From IMG/VR virus record IMGVR_UViG_3300042691_044527, positions 1 through 21,054 of that record: DNA of 21,054 nucleotides. The stretch is one strand, 5' to 3'. Under the pieces are notes generated by a model. That model searched no databases, had not been told where the DNA came from, and saw nothing but the letters and a program-made list of their open reading frames with translations. Source of the stretch: a virus. This document shows, piece after piece, positions 13,958 to 19,883 of the stretch (positions within the stretch are counted from its first letter, which is position 1; every line of letters begins with the position of its first letter). Position numbers and translations under genes: made by a program.

Positions 13958-14671
13958 ATGGCAAACTTTGGATCATTATGGGTTGGCAATAGTATGACAA
14001 AAATACAAGAAATATCTTTATCTTCCTTTGTATATCACAAACACAATCTAACATTATATGTCTATGATTTAGATATGGTAGTTCCAGAAGGAATTAAAAA
14101 GGCAGATGCTAAATTAATAATGGATGATTCAGAGCTATTTCTTGTACAAAATACTTATGCAGCATTTTCTGATTTATTTAGATACAGAATGATAAAGAAA
14201 ACAGGACTATCTTGGGTGGATGCAGATACTATTTGTTTATCATCAGACTGGGATGGATTAGGAAATACATATGCATGTCTTGAAAATGAAACAGTTGTTG
14301 GTGGAGTTTTATCATTGCCACAAAATTCTCCAGCACTTGATTACTTAATTAAGAAATCAACAAGGTTTGATAAAACAAAAATTAAATGGACAGATGTGGG
14401 TCCAGCACTTGTGGACAAAGCTTTTAGAAAGTTTAATTTAATGGATAGTGTTTATCCAATGGAAGTGTTTTGCGGAATTCACTGGTCGCAATGGGAAAAA
14501 CTATGGAATCCAAAACATTTAAAAGAAATTAAATTATTAGAAAAAACATCAAAAAGCATATCTGTATATCATTCAATGACAACTCGTGGTGGAATAGATA
14601 AAAATTATTTACCACCTAAATCAGCAATGGAATATTTTTATGATAAGTTCGTAATGAGAAAGTGGGGATAG
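13958..14671 (+). CDS. Family 32-like glycosyltransferase (DXD sugar-binding)
   Basis: A 237-residue protein with SDLFRYRMI (71-79) followed by the metal-binding DAD at 88-90 (LSWVDADTICL). This is the arrangement of the GT32/Gly_transf_sug family, which includes Och1-type mannosyltransferases and capsule enzymes. The N-terminal part (NFGSLWVGNSMTKIQEISL) fits the usual first strand and helix. It follows GT25 by two bases with no SD. Three unlike glycosyltransferases in a row suggest a multi-sugar chain built stepwise. The sugar and acceptor are unknown. Confidence 0.75.
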   Translation: MANFGSLWVGNSMTKIQEISLSSFVYHKHNLTLYVYDLDMVVPEGIKKADAKLIMDDSELFLVQNTYAAFSDLFRYRMIKKTGLSWVDADTICLSSDWDGLGNTYACLENETVVGGVLSLPQNSPALDYLIKKSTRFDKTKIKWTDVGPALVDKAFRKFNLMDSVYPMEVFCGIHWSQWEKLWNPKHLKEIKLLEKTSKSISVYHSMTTRGGIDKNYLPPKSAMEYFYDKFVMRKWG

Positions 14672-14672
14672 C

Positions 14673-15320
14673 ATGAATAAAATAAGCATTGAATATGATA
14701 AAGGTGCTAACTTTTTATCTAGTTTAATGAAAAAATATGGAAGTGATAAAGGATCCCCGCATGAGGTAGACATTACTCCTTCAGGCTGGATAGCAAATAG
14801 ATATACTGATATTTATCATATCTTGTTTGGAACAATTCGTGATAGCGCTCAGAAAATTTTTGAGTGTGGTATTGGAACAAACAATGAAGATGTTAAATCT
14901 AATATGACATCTAATGGCAGACCAGGGGCATCTTTGAGGGGATGGAGAGACTATTTTTGGAATGCCCAGATATATGGGGCAGACATAGACTCTAGAATAT
15001 TGTTTGAAGAAGATAGAATTAAGACATACTATGTTGATCAAACTGATCCAGAATCAATCAAGATAATGTGGGAGCAAATAGGAGAGTATGATTTTGATGT
15101 TATCTTAGATGATGGACTTCATGAAGCTTATGCAAATATTACTTTATTTGAAAACTCATGGGACAGGCTAAAGCACAACGGTATTTATGTAATTGAGGAT
15201 GTTTACTATACCCATGAGCCGATAAAAAAATATCTTAAGGAAAATGGGCATAATTTTATATTAGTGACCTTTGACAATACCGCCAGCTATTGTTTTATTA
15301 TATTTAAAACCACGGTATAA
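14673..15320 (+). CDS. Class I SAM-dependent methyltransferase (sugar O-methyltransferase type)
   Basis: A 215-residue protein. FECGIGTN (63-70) is the glycine-rich SAM loop, YGADID (101-106) the acidic ribose-binding motif, and DVILDDGLHEAY the post-motif with likely metal- or substrate-binding Asp and His. The wording GASLRGWRDYFWNAQIYGADID is characteristic of methyltransferases that act on antibiotic sugars and glycans (mycinamicin/macrocin-like). It lies just after three glycosyltransferases and overlaps none, with GGGGA before the ATG. It would be expected to cap or modify the glycan made by its neighbours. Specificity unknown. Confidence 0.8.
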   Translation: MNKISIEYDKGANFLSSLMKKYGSDKGSPHEVDITPSGWIANRYTDIYHILFGTIRDSAQKIFECGIGTNNEDVKSNMTSNGRPGASLRGWRDYFWNAQIYGADIDSRILFEEDRIKTYYVDQTDPESIKIMWEQIGEYDFDVILDDGLHEAYANITLFENSWDRLKHNGIYVIEDVYYTHEPIKKYLKENGHNFILVTFDNTASYCFIIFKTTV

Positions 15321-15336
15321 ATGAATATAAATGGGG

Positions 15337-15342
15337 TATAAT
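15337..15342 (+). promoter_or_regulatory. -10 box (TATAAT), leaderless start at 15349
   Basis: A perfect TATAAT ends six bases before the ATG at 15349. It lacks the TGn extension but keeps the spacing of the other leaderless sites in the window. Confidence 0.6.
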
Positions 15343-15348
15343 GTATAT

Positions 15349-16176
15349 ATGCCATATCGTGTAGGTGCTAAAGGATCTTATGGGTGTTCTGGATACCCAG
15401 CCCTTAAAGAAGGCACAAATGAGGTTATGGGGTGTCATAAGACACGTTCTGCTGCTGCAGGTCAAATCTATGCCATTAATCGCTCTGAAGGCAATATAGG
15501 CAAGGCAATGGTCAAAGAAGGCGATATGGTCATGGCACCAAATGACGACGAGGTTTATGTTGGTCGTGTAGTTCATGTAATGGCTGATGGTATGCTTGGA
15601 ATGCCTGGATCAGAATATGCACTTTCTGCATCTCCAGAAGATCCAGCAGTATTGATTCAGCTCTTTGAAATGGAAGAGGGCGGATTAGAAGAAACAGAAT
15701 ATTTTATTGGCAAGAAAGCATCTGAAGTTATGGCTATGCCATCTCTTGAAGCAAATGAGGGTATGGATAAGTCTATGGACAATGGATCTTATGACATGGA
15801 TGAAGATGATGAAGAAGACGATGAAGAAGATATTGATAAAAAATCACCATGTTGGGAAGGATATGTTCAGCGTGGTATGAAAGAAAAAGATGGAAAAATG
15901 GTTCCTAACTGTGTGCCAGTTGAAAAGGCTGACAAAGAAGATTATGAAGATATGATCAATCCACGTCGTGGTGGCAGCAAACCATCTAATGCAAAACTAT
16001 ATGCACAAATTCTTCGTGAGGCAAAAGATAAGTTTGATGTTTATCCATCAGCAGTTGCTAATGCTTGGGTAGTTCAAGAATATAAGCGTCGTGGTGGAAC
16101 ATACAAAACAGAAAAAAGTGTTTCTAAGAGTATTTGGAATGGCGGTCTTTTAGATTTTAAGGGTTTTACAAAATGA
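15349..16176 (+). CDS. Modular phage protein with four short domains
   Basis: The start is placed at the ATG at 15349, giving 275 residues; an in-frame ATG at 15331 lies upstream of the -10 box. In order: residues 1-45, a Cys/Gly unit with YGCSGYPALKEGTNEVMGCH; about 50-130, a beta-rich unit with KEGDMVMAPNDDEVYVG and LGMPGSEYAL; an Asp/Glu-rich linker near 145-165; a PCWEGYVQRGMKEKDGK unit; then a C-terminal SNAKLYAQILREAKDKFDVY unit ending VVQEYKRRGGTYK. I recall each unit from tails of phage portal, prohead or capsid-region proteins, but here they stand alone. A virion or assembly role is inferred. It overlaps the DUF2061 gene by four bases. Confidence 0.7.
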   Translation: MPYRVGAKGSYGCSGYPALKEGTNEVMGCHKTRSAAAGQIYAINRSEGNIGKAMVKEGDMVMAPNDDEVYVGRVVHVMADGMLGMPGSEYALSASPEDPAVLIQLFEMEEGGLEETEYFIGKKASEVMAMPSLEANEGMDKSMDNGSYDMDEDDEEDDEEDIDKKSPCWEGYVQRGMKEKDGKMVPNCVPVEKADKEDYEDMINPRRGGSKPSNAKLYAQILREAKDKFDVYPSAVANAWVVQEYKRRGGTYKTEKSVSKSIWNGGLLDFKGFTK

Positions 16177-16376
16177 CAGACTCAAATAAAAGAACTTTAG
16201 CGAAGACTATAAGCTGGGAAACATTTCATCTTATTGGGGTTGCTGGTGTAATTTATTTGTTTACGGGCGAATGGGAATATGCAAGCCTTGGAGCTTTAAT
16301 TTATATAGGTTGGGAAGCAATAGGATATTATATTCATGAAAGACTTTGGATTAAGTTTGGAAATAAGGTAAAATAA
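16173..16376 (+). CDS. DUF2061-like small membrane protein
   Basis: A 67-residue protein with the NKRTLAKTISWETFH start and YYIHERLWIKFG end that define DUF2061 proteins, and two hydrophobic segments at about residues 18-31 and 37-52. DUF2061 proteins are short inner-membrane proteins found in bacteria and aquatic phages, with no assigned role. It overlaps the preceding gene by four bases and is followed at once by a short ORF. AAGGG about eight bases upstream of the ATG supports this start. Confidence 0.75.
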   Translation: MTDSNKRTLAKTISWETFHLIGVAGVIYLFTGEWEYASLGALIYIGWEAIGYYIHERLWIKFGNKVK

Positions 16377-16517
16377 ATGTCTTCAGGTCAAAGAAAAAAG
16401 AAACACAGATTTAATCCAATACAAATCAAAGATGGTAATATTGTTAGATTAAACAAGAATGGCACAATAAGAGAAGTTCTTGGAAAGTATGGGGAGTATA
16501 AAAAAAATGCGAAGTAA
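16377..16517 (+). CDS. Short basic protein (46 residues)
   Basis: An ORF under 60 codons begins at the ATG immediately after the stop of the DUF2061 gene (TAAATG) and ends overlapping the next gene by 11 bases. The product opens MSSGQRKKKHRFNPIQIKDG and ends KYGEYKKNAK. It is rich in Lys, Arg and Asn, with a central KDGNIVRLNKNGTIREVLG likely to form beta strands. It fills what would otherwise be a 130-base gap between tightly packed genes, and the composition fits the neighbours. It may bind nucleic acid. No homolog is recognised. Confidence 0.55.
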   Translation: MSSGQRKKKHRFNPIQIKDGNIVRLNKNGTIREVLGKYGEYKKNAK

Positions 16518-16905
16518 AATAGTTCAGCCATCAGACATTCATAAGGCAGAAACCTATACGCCAACATCTGGCATGAAGGCTGCTGCTCGTCGTGCATTGA
16601 AATGGAAAGAACAGGGCAAAGCACGAGGTGCTGGAACACCAGTTGGTTGGGGTCGTGCAAGTGATATAGTAGCTGGTCGTGGTTTATCTCTTGATACTGT
16701 AAAAAGAATGTATTCTTTCTTTTCTCGCCATGAAGTAGACAAAAAGGGTAAAGATTTTTATAACACATCCAATCCATCTAATGGTAGGATTATGTGGGAT
16801 GCATGGGGAGGGGATGCTGGCTTCTCTTGGTCTCGTGCAATTGTTGAGCGTGAAAAGAAAAAGGCTGAAAAAGCTTGGCAAGGTAGTGGTTTTAGTACAA
16901 AATAA
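16507..16905 (+). CDS. Phage DNA-binding-like / head-region protein (WGGDAG motif)
   Basis: The start is taken as the ATG at 16507 (MRSKIVQPSD), with GGGGAG ten bases upstream, giving 132 residues; an in-frame ATG at 16480 adds nine residues. The core reads KAAARRALKWKEQGKARGAG, VGWGRASDIVAGRGLSLDTV, KRMYSFFSRHEVDK and IMWDAWGGDAGFSWSRA. I recall this set from phage head-region and prohead-associated proteins, often fused to larger ones. It is basic and helical. The role is not established; packaging or head assembly is the likely context. The gene is convergent with hsp20. Confidence 0.65.
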   Translation: MRSKIVQPSDIHKAETYTPTSGMKAAARRALKWKEQGKARGAGTPVGWGRASDIVAGRGLSLDTVKRMYSFFSRHEVDKKGKDFYNTSNPSNGRIMWDAWGGDAGFSWSRAIVEREKKKAEKAWQGSGFSTK

Positions 16906-16906
16906 T

Positions 16907-16929
16907 TGAGCAGTTTAGTCACATGCTCA
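16907..16929. terminator. Weak hairpin between convergent genes
   Basis: TGAGCA and TGCTCA form a 6-base-pair stem with an 11-base loop, between the 16507 gene and hsp20, which end facing each other. T-rich sequence lies on both sides. It may act as a bidirectional terminator but the stem is short. Confidence 0.3.
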
Positions 16930-16939
16930 GGTGATTTTG

Positions 16940-17359
16940 TTACTTGATCTTTACAGACTTTGGCTTCTTTTCTTCAGGAACAATACGATCAATATCAATA
17001 TGTAACATGCCGTCCTTCATAGTAGCTCCAGTCACTTCCATATATTCACCAAGAGCAAATGTGCGAGTAAACTTTCTACTAGCAATACCCTTATGAACAA
17101 TTTCTGCATCTGAAGACTCAGCAATCTCACCCTTAATAATTAATGTTCCATTGTCAATAGAAACATCAATGTCATCTTTAGAAAATCCAGCAACAGCAAG
17201 AGATAACTTGTATGTGTCATCATCTAACTTAAGCAGATCGTAGGGTGGATAGTTGTTTTGTCTTGATGCTAATTGAACATTGGCCAATCTTTCCATTTCA
17301 CGATTAAAGCCAATAAAAAAAGGATCCTTAAATAGATCCCATGCAAATGTACTTACCAT
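16940..17359 (-). CDS. hsp20: Small heat-shock protein, Hsp20/IbpA family
   Basis: A 139-residue alpha-crystallin-domain chaperone. The N-terminus has FFIGFNREMERLANV, then NNYPPYDLLKLDDDTYKLSL and AVAGFSKDDIDV, which match the IbpA branch, and the core ends with GMLHIDIDR and a Glu/Lys-rich tail (PEEKKPKSVKIK). It holds unfolded proteins and might help virion assembly or protect proteins under stress; Hsp20 genes are well known in T4-like cyanophages. AAGGAG lies before the ATG and an extended -10 is found 56 bases upstream, directly after tRNA-Thr. The 5' end of the RNA could fold GTACC with GGTAC. The C-terminal IxI motif appears as VKIK. Confidence 0.88.
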   Translation of the reverse strand: MVSTFAWDLFKDPFFIGFNREMERLANVQLASRQNNYPPYDLLKLDDDTYKLSLAVAGFSKDDIDVSIDNGTLIIKGEIAESSDAEIVHKGIASRKFTRTFALGEYMEVTGATMKDGMLHIDIDRIVPEEKKPKSVKIK

Positions 17360-17414
17360 TTTATTCTCCTTTTCAGCGAGTTAATTAGTACCCCCTATTG
17401 GCAGGTACATATAT

Positions 17415-17423
17415 ATTATACCA
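17415..17423 (-). promoter_or_regulatory. Extended -10 promoter (TGG-TATAAT) for hsp20
   Basis: On the minus strand TGG-TATAAT (ATTATACCA on plus) starts just two bases past the 3' end of tRNA-Thr. The predicted start near 17408 gives a leader of about 49 bases with a 5'-terminal inverted repeat (GTACC/GGTAC). Confidence 0.6.
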
Positions 17424-17424
17424 G

Positions 17425-17496
17425 AGCCCCCCGTCAGGATTGAACTGACGACCTTCCGCTTACAAGGCGGATGCTCTACCACTGAGCTAGGGAGGC
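17425..17496 (-). tRNA. tRNA-Thr (anticodon UGU)
   Basis: A full cloverleaf on the minus strand: acceptor GCCTCCC with GGGGGGC (one T-G pair), D arm TAGCTCAGTGGTAGAGCA, anticodon stem TCCGC/GCGGA with loop CTTGTAA (anticodon TGT), and T arm GTCAG-TTCAATC-CTGAC. CCA is not encoded. It reads ACA codons, common in this AT-rich DNA, and lies seven bases past ahpD. Confidence 0.95.
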
Positions 17497-17503
17497 GGTA
17501 AGG

Positions 17504-18013
17504 CTAAGAATTTAATATCTTAGCCAAAGCATTTACAGTTGCAGCAATCCTACCGATATCACGTAGCTGTTCAACAGTAAACCCTTCTTGTTTTAGTGTT
17601 TCATAATGTGCTTTAACACAAAAATGACATTTTCCAATAATAGATGATGCTAATGAATATGCCTCAAAGTTAGCTTTTGTTGTTCCGCCATGAGATGCAA
17701 TAGCATTCATCCTAAGCTGTGCTGGCAAACCCTTTAGCGCTGGATCATCAGTCATTTCAACGTATGGATACCATACATTGTTTTGAGCCATTAACGCACC
17801 CGCAGTCATTGCAGCATTTTTTTCAACCTCATTAGTTGAACTTGCAGCAATAAAAGCAATAAGTTTTCCATTACCAGTAGCAAAAGAAGCAGCTAAAGCT
17901 AAATGAGTTGCTAATTCTGGATCAACTGTACTTCGGTTAATAACAGAATCAAGGTTTAGTTTTATATCTTTTGCATACTCAGGCAAAGACTCTTTTAATT
18001 GCTCCACCCACAT
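17504..18013 (-). CDS. ahpD: Alkyl hydroperoxide reductase AhpD-like
   Basis: A 169-residue AhpD (carboxymuconolactone decarboxylase superfamily). The redox centre GKCHFCVKAH has Cys129 and Cys132, with His136 beyond and a Glu at 117 in the proton-relay position. These lie one residue from the corresponding sites of the mycobacterial enzyme (Cys130, Cys133, His137, Glu118). In mycobacteria AhpD takes electrons from the lipoylated dihydrolipoamide transferase and reduces AhpC. The start ATG overlaps the ahpC stop (TGATG), so the two are translated together. In phage DNA it would recharge the adjacent peroxiredoxin, using host lipoate electrons. Length matches the family (about 175). Confidence 0.93.
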   Translation of the reverse strand: MWVEQLKESLPEYAKDIKLNLDSVINRSTVDPELATHLALAASFATGNGKLIAFIAASSTNEVEKNAAMTAGALMAQNNVWYPYVEMTDDPALKGLPAQLRMNAIASHGGTTKANFEAYSLASSIIGKCHFCVKAHYETLKQEGFTVEQLRDIGRIAATVNALAKILNS

Positions 18014-18591
18014 CAGAGTGTTTCTCCGCCAAGTTGTCTATTGCAGGCACAAAGTTCTCCTGTTTGCAAAGCATCTAGAATTCGCAATGTCTCCTCTGGG
18101 CTTCTTCCAACATTAAGATTATTGACCGTAACATGCTGAATAACGTTGTCTGGATCAATAATAAAAGTTGCACGAAGAGCAACACCATCATCATTTAAAA
18201 CACCAAGCTGCTCTGCTAAACCTGTTGGAATATTTTCTGCCTCAGTCCAATATTTTGAATTATTACGAAGCTGATCTGCAAAGGACCACGAATTTGTTTT
18301 CTTTAGATCTTCATGTGCATTGCGCCATGCTACCTTACAAAACTCATTGTCTGTTGAGCCAGTCAATAGTATTGCATCACGATCATTAAAATCGTTAACT
18401 AGCTTATCATATGCCACGATTTCTGTCGGGCAAACAAAAGTAAAGTCCTTTGGATAATATACAACTACTTTCCATTTTCCTGGAAACCATTGTTCGCTTA
18501 GCACCTCAAAAACATCATCTGATGCATCAAGTCTACCTGGTTTTACACCAACAATACGAAATGGCTCTAGCTTGTATCCTACTGTCTTCAT
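18013..18591 (-). CDS. ahpC: AhpC peroxiredoxin (two-cysteine, mycobacterial type)
   Basis: A 192-residue typical 2-Cys peroxiredoxin. The peroxidatic Cys54 is in FTFVCPTE. The C-terminal ELCACNRQ carries Cys181 and Cys183, the double-cysteine resolving tail seen in mycobacterial AhpC. It reduces hydrogen peroxide, organic hydroperoxides and peroxynitrite, then is restored by AhpD encoded just downstream. AAGGAG sits before its ATG. Upstream on the same strand lie tRNA-Glu, tRNA-Asp and tRNA-Asn with a promoter at 18860-18888, so the peroxidase may be cotranscribed with tRNAs. All catalytic residues seem intact, so it should be active. Confidence 0.95.
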   Translation of the reverse strand: MKTVGYKLEPFRIVGVKPGRLDASDDVFEVLSEQWFPGKWKVVVYYPKDFTFVCPTEIVAYDKLVNDFNDRDAILLTGSTDNEFCKVAWRNAHEDLKKTNSWSFADQLRNNSKYWTEAENIPTGLAEQLGVLNDDGVALRATFIIDPDNVIQHVTVNNLNVGRSPEETLRILDALQTGELCACNRQLGGETL

Positions 18592-18622
18592 CTTTCTCCT
18601 TATATATAAGTGGGTTTCCCCG

Positions 18623-18695
18623 TGTCCCCAACGGGATTTGAACCCGTGTTACCGCCGTGAAAGGGCGATGTCCTAGGCCCCTAGACGATGGGGAC
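18623..18695 (-). tRNA. tRNA-Glu (anticodon UUC)
   Basis: A cloverleaf with acceptor GTCCCCA/TGGGGAC, anticodon stem TCGCC/GGCGG with loop CTTTCAC (TTC), and T arm ACGGG-TTCAAAT-CCCGT. CCA is not encoded. It follows tRNA-Asp by four bases and reads GAA. Confidence 0.95.
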
Positions 18696-18699
18696 ATAG

Positions 18700-18773
18700 C
18701 GATCCATATCAGACTTGAACTGACGACCTCTTCCGTGACAGGGAAGCGCTCTAACCAACTGAGCTAATGGACC
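18700..18773 (-). tRNA. tRNA-Asp (anticodon GUC)
   Basis: A cloverleaf with acceptor GGTCCAT/ATGGATC, discriminator G, anticodon stem CTTCC/GGAAG with loop CTGTCAC (GTC), and T arm GTCAG-TTCAAGT-CTGAT. CCA is not encoded. It lies four bases after tRNA-Asn. Confidence 0.95.
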
Positions 18774-18777
18774 TCAG

Positions 18778-18850
18778 CTGGTCTGGCAGGGCACGATCCT
18801 GCGACATTCGCATTAACAGTGCGACGCTCTACCAACTGAGCTACAGACCA
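18778..18850 (-). tRNA. tRNA-Asn (anticodon GUU) with unusual T loop
   Basis: Acceptor TGGTCTG/CAGACCA is perfectly paired, discriminator G. Anticodon stem TCGCA/TGCGA holds loop CTGTTAA (GTT). The T stem GCAGG/CCTGC is intact, but its loop is ATCGTGC instead of TTCRANN, so the usual T54-A58 pair is A54-T58 here. It starts three bases from the predicted transcription start of the tRNA/ahp unit. Confidence 0.9.
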
Positions 18851-18859
18851 ATTTATTCA

Positions 18860-18888
18860 ATTATAGCAGTAGATTGATAAAGTATCAA
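18860..18888 (-). promoter_or_regulatory. Promoter of the tRNA-ahpCD unit, with inverted repeat
   Basis: On the minus strand TTGATA (18883-18888), a 17-base spacer and TGC-TATAAT (18860-18865) form a near-ideal promoter ending just before tRNA-Asn. Its -35 is one arm of the perfect inverted repeat TTGATA-AAG-TATCAA (18874-18888), a possible operator. It is back to back with the rightward promoter at 18901. Confidence 0.8.
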
Positions 18889-18900
18889 GCCAATTTTACC

Positions 18901-18909
18901 TGATATAAT
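18901..18909 (+). promoter_or_regulatory. Extended -10 promoter (TGA-TATAAT), leaderless start at 18916
   Basis: TGA plus TATAAT (18904-18909) ends six bases before the ATG at 18916. It is divergent to the tRNA promoter, with the inverted repeat 18874-18888 between them. Confidence 0.65.
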
Positions 18910-18915
18910 TGAATA

Positions 18916-19677
18916 ATGGTGGATGATAAATATAAAAATTTAACTATAGACGAACTTAAAAATAAAACAGAAATAGTATATAGAGACGATGTTATTAAAA
19001 TATCTCATATAGACAATAACAGCGATTCTGTTGTAATAGTTTTTGCATATGGCCTGAAGCCACCAGCAGAACCAAAAGAAAACTTCTACCTTTATACTCG
19101 TAATGATAAAAATATTATTCACGTTGTTGATTTGATGGTCAGCTGGTTTAATAATTTTACAGCAGACTTTATCTTAGAAAAAATTAATCATCTAATAAAA
19201 AATAAAAAAATTTATCTTGTGGGTATGTCCATGGGGGCATTCAATGCAGTACAATTTTCTAATCACATAAATTTTGAAAGGTGTCTTGCATTTTGTCCAC
19301 AATTTTTTGTAAAGAAAATGGATATGGATTTATATGATGGATATTTAAGGTTTGTTCTTGAAAGACTAAAAACATTTGATGTTCATACCTCAAGGTATTC
19401 CAAAGATGGTAAATATTTTATAGTGTTTGGATCTGATGAACAAGAAAAAGCCCACTCTTACGACACTATAAAATATTGTTATGATAATAATATAGATGCA
19501 TCGTTTACAGTATTTAATGATTCCCCCCACTTGGTTTTAGATTATTTAAATACTAATGATGGCCCAGTAAATAAAATTATAGAAAATTTTTTATATGATG
19601 ATTTAAATACTTTGAGAGATAAATACTCAAATTACTCTGCACACTTTTTTCATGCCTCTGATAATTTTATTATTTGA
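18916..19677 (+). CDS. Alpha/beta-hydrolase fold protein
   Basis: A 253-residue protein. The nucleophile elbow GMSMGAFNA (Ser105), acid Asp174 in VFGSDEQ and His205 in DSPHLVLDY give a catalytic triad in the right order for an alpha/beta hydrolase. The N-terminal VVIVFAYGLKPP segment suits the oxyanion strand. No signal peptide is seen, so it acts inside the cell. It may hydrolyse an ester, thioester or peptide; the substrate is not predictable. The mRNA is probably leaderless. The 3' end overlaps a small leftward gene by 28 bases. Confidence 0.75.
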   Translation: MVDDKYKNLTIDELKNKTEIVYRDDVIKISHIDNNSDSVVIVFAYGLKPPAEPKENFYLYTRNDKNIIHVVDLMVSWFNNFTADFILEKINHLIKNKKIYLVGMSMGAFNAVQFSNHINFERCLAFCPQFFVKKMDMDLYDGYLRFVLERLKTFDVHTSRYSKDGKYFIVFGSDEQEKAHSYDTIKYCYDNNIDASFTVFNDSPHLVLDYLNTNDGPVNKIIENFLYDDLNTLRDKYSNYSAHFFHASDNFII

Positions 19678-19835
19678 TATCCATTTTCATTTAACTTATC
19701 AATAATGGCATATGCAATCATGTGATAGTCCATTTCAATTGCAGAATTCTCGCTATCTATTTTGTGTACAATAACTGCGTCAACATATGAGTGTTGTAAT
19801 GCATCAAAAATTATTTCTTTTACTTCTTCATTCAT
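19650..19835 (-). CDS. Small acidic protein, leftward
   Basis: A 61-residue ORF on the minus strand, opening MNEEVKEIIFDALQHSYVDA. It is acidic and helical, with AYAIIDKLNENGYQIIK near the end. TAAAAT lies five bases before the ATG (19841-19846 on plus), the same layout as the leaderless genes on the other strand, which is the main reason to accept it. It fills the 206-base gap between two rightward genes and overlaps the 3' end of the hydrolase gene. It is divergent from the 19884 gene. No family recognised; a regulatory or anti-host role is possible but unsupported. Confidence 0.6.
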   Translation of the reverse strand: MNEEVKEIIFDALQHSYVDAVIVHKIDSENSAIEMDYHMIAYAIIDKLNENGYQIIKLSEA

Positions 19836-19840
19836 AGTTA

Positions 19841-19846
19841 ATTTTA
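19841..19846 (-). promoter_or_regulatory. -10 box (TAAAAT) for the leftward small gene
   Basis: TAAAAT on the minus strand, five bases before the ATG at 19835. Weak on its own in AT-rich DNA but consistent in spacing with the other leaderless sites. Confidence 0.4.
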
Positions 19847-19868
19847 CTATGTTTATTTTAGTTGCACA

Positions 19869-19877
19869 TGATATAAT
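19869..19877 (+). promoter_or_regulatory. Extended -10 promoter (TGA-TATAAT), leaderless start at 19884
   Basis: TGA plus TATAAT (19872-19877), six bases before the ATG at 19884. It is divergent to the small leftward gene; no -35 is evident. Confidence 0.65.
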
Positions 19878-19883
19878 GAAATA

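Noticed and set aside
16490-16517. Programmed frameshift on the A-run at 16501-16507 joining the 46-codon gene to the next
   Set aside because: No slippery heptamer in the right frame with a downstream structure is evident, and the second gene has its own GGGGAG.
16940-18850. The ahp/hsp20/tRNA block as host chromosome next to a prophage end
   Set aside because: No integrase, att repeat or composition break is seen, and phage-style leaderless genes lie on both sides. An assembly join cannot be fully ruled out.
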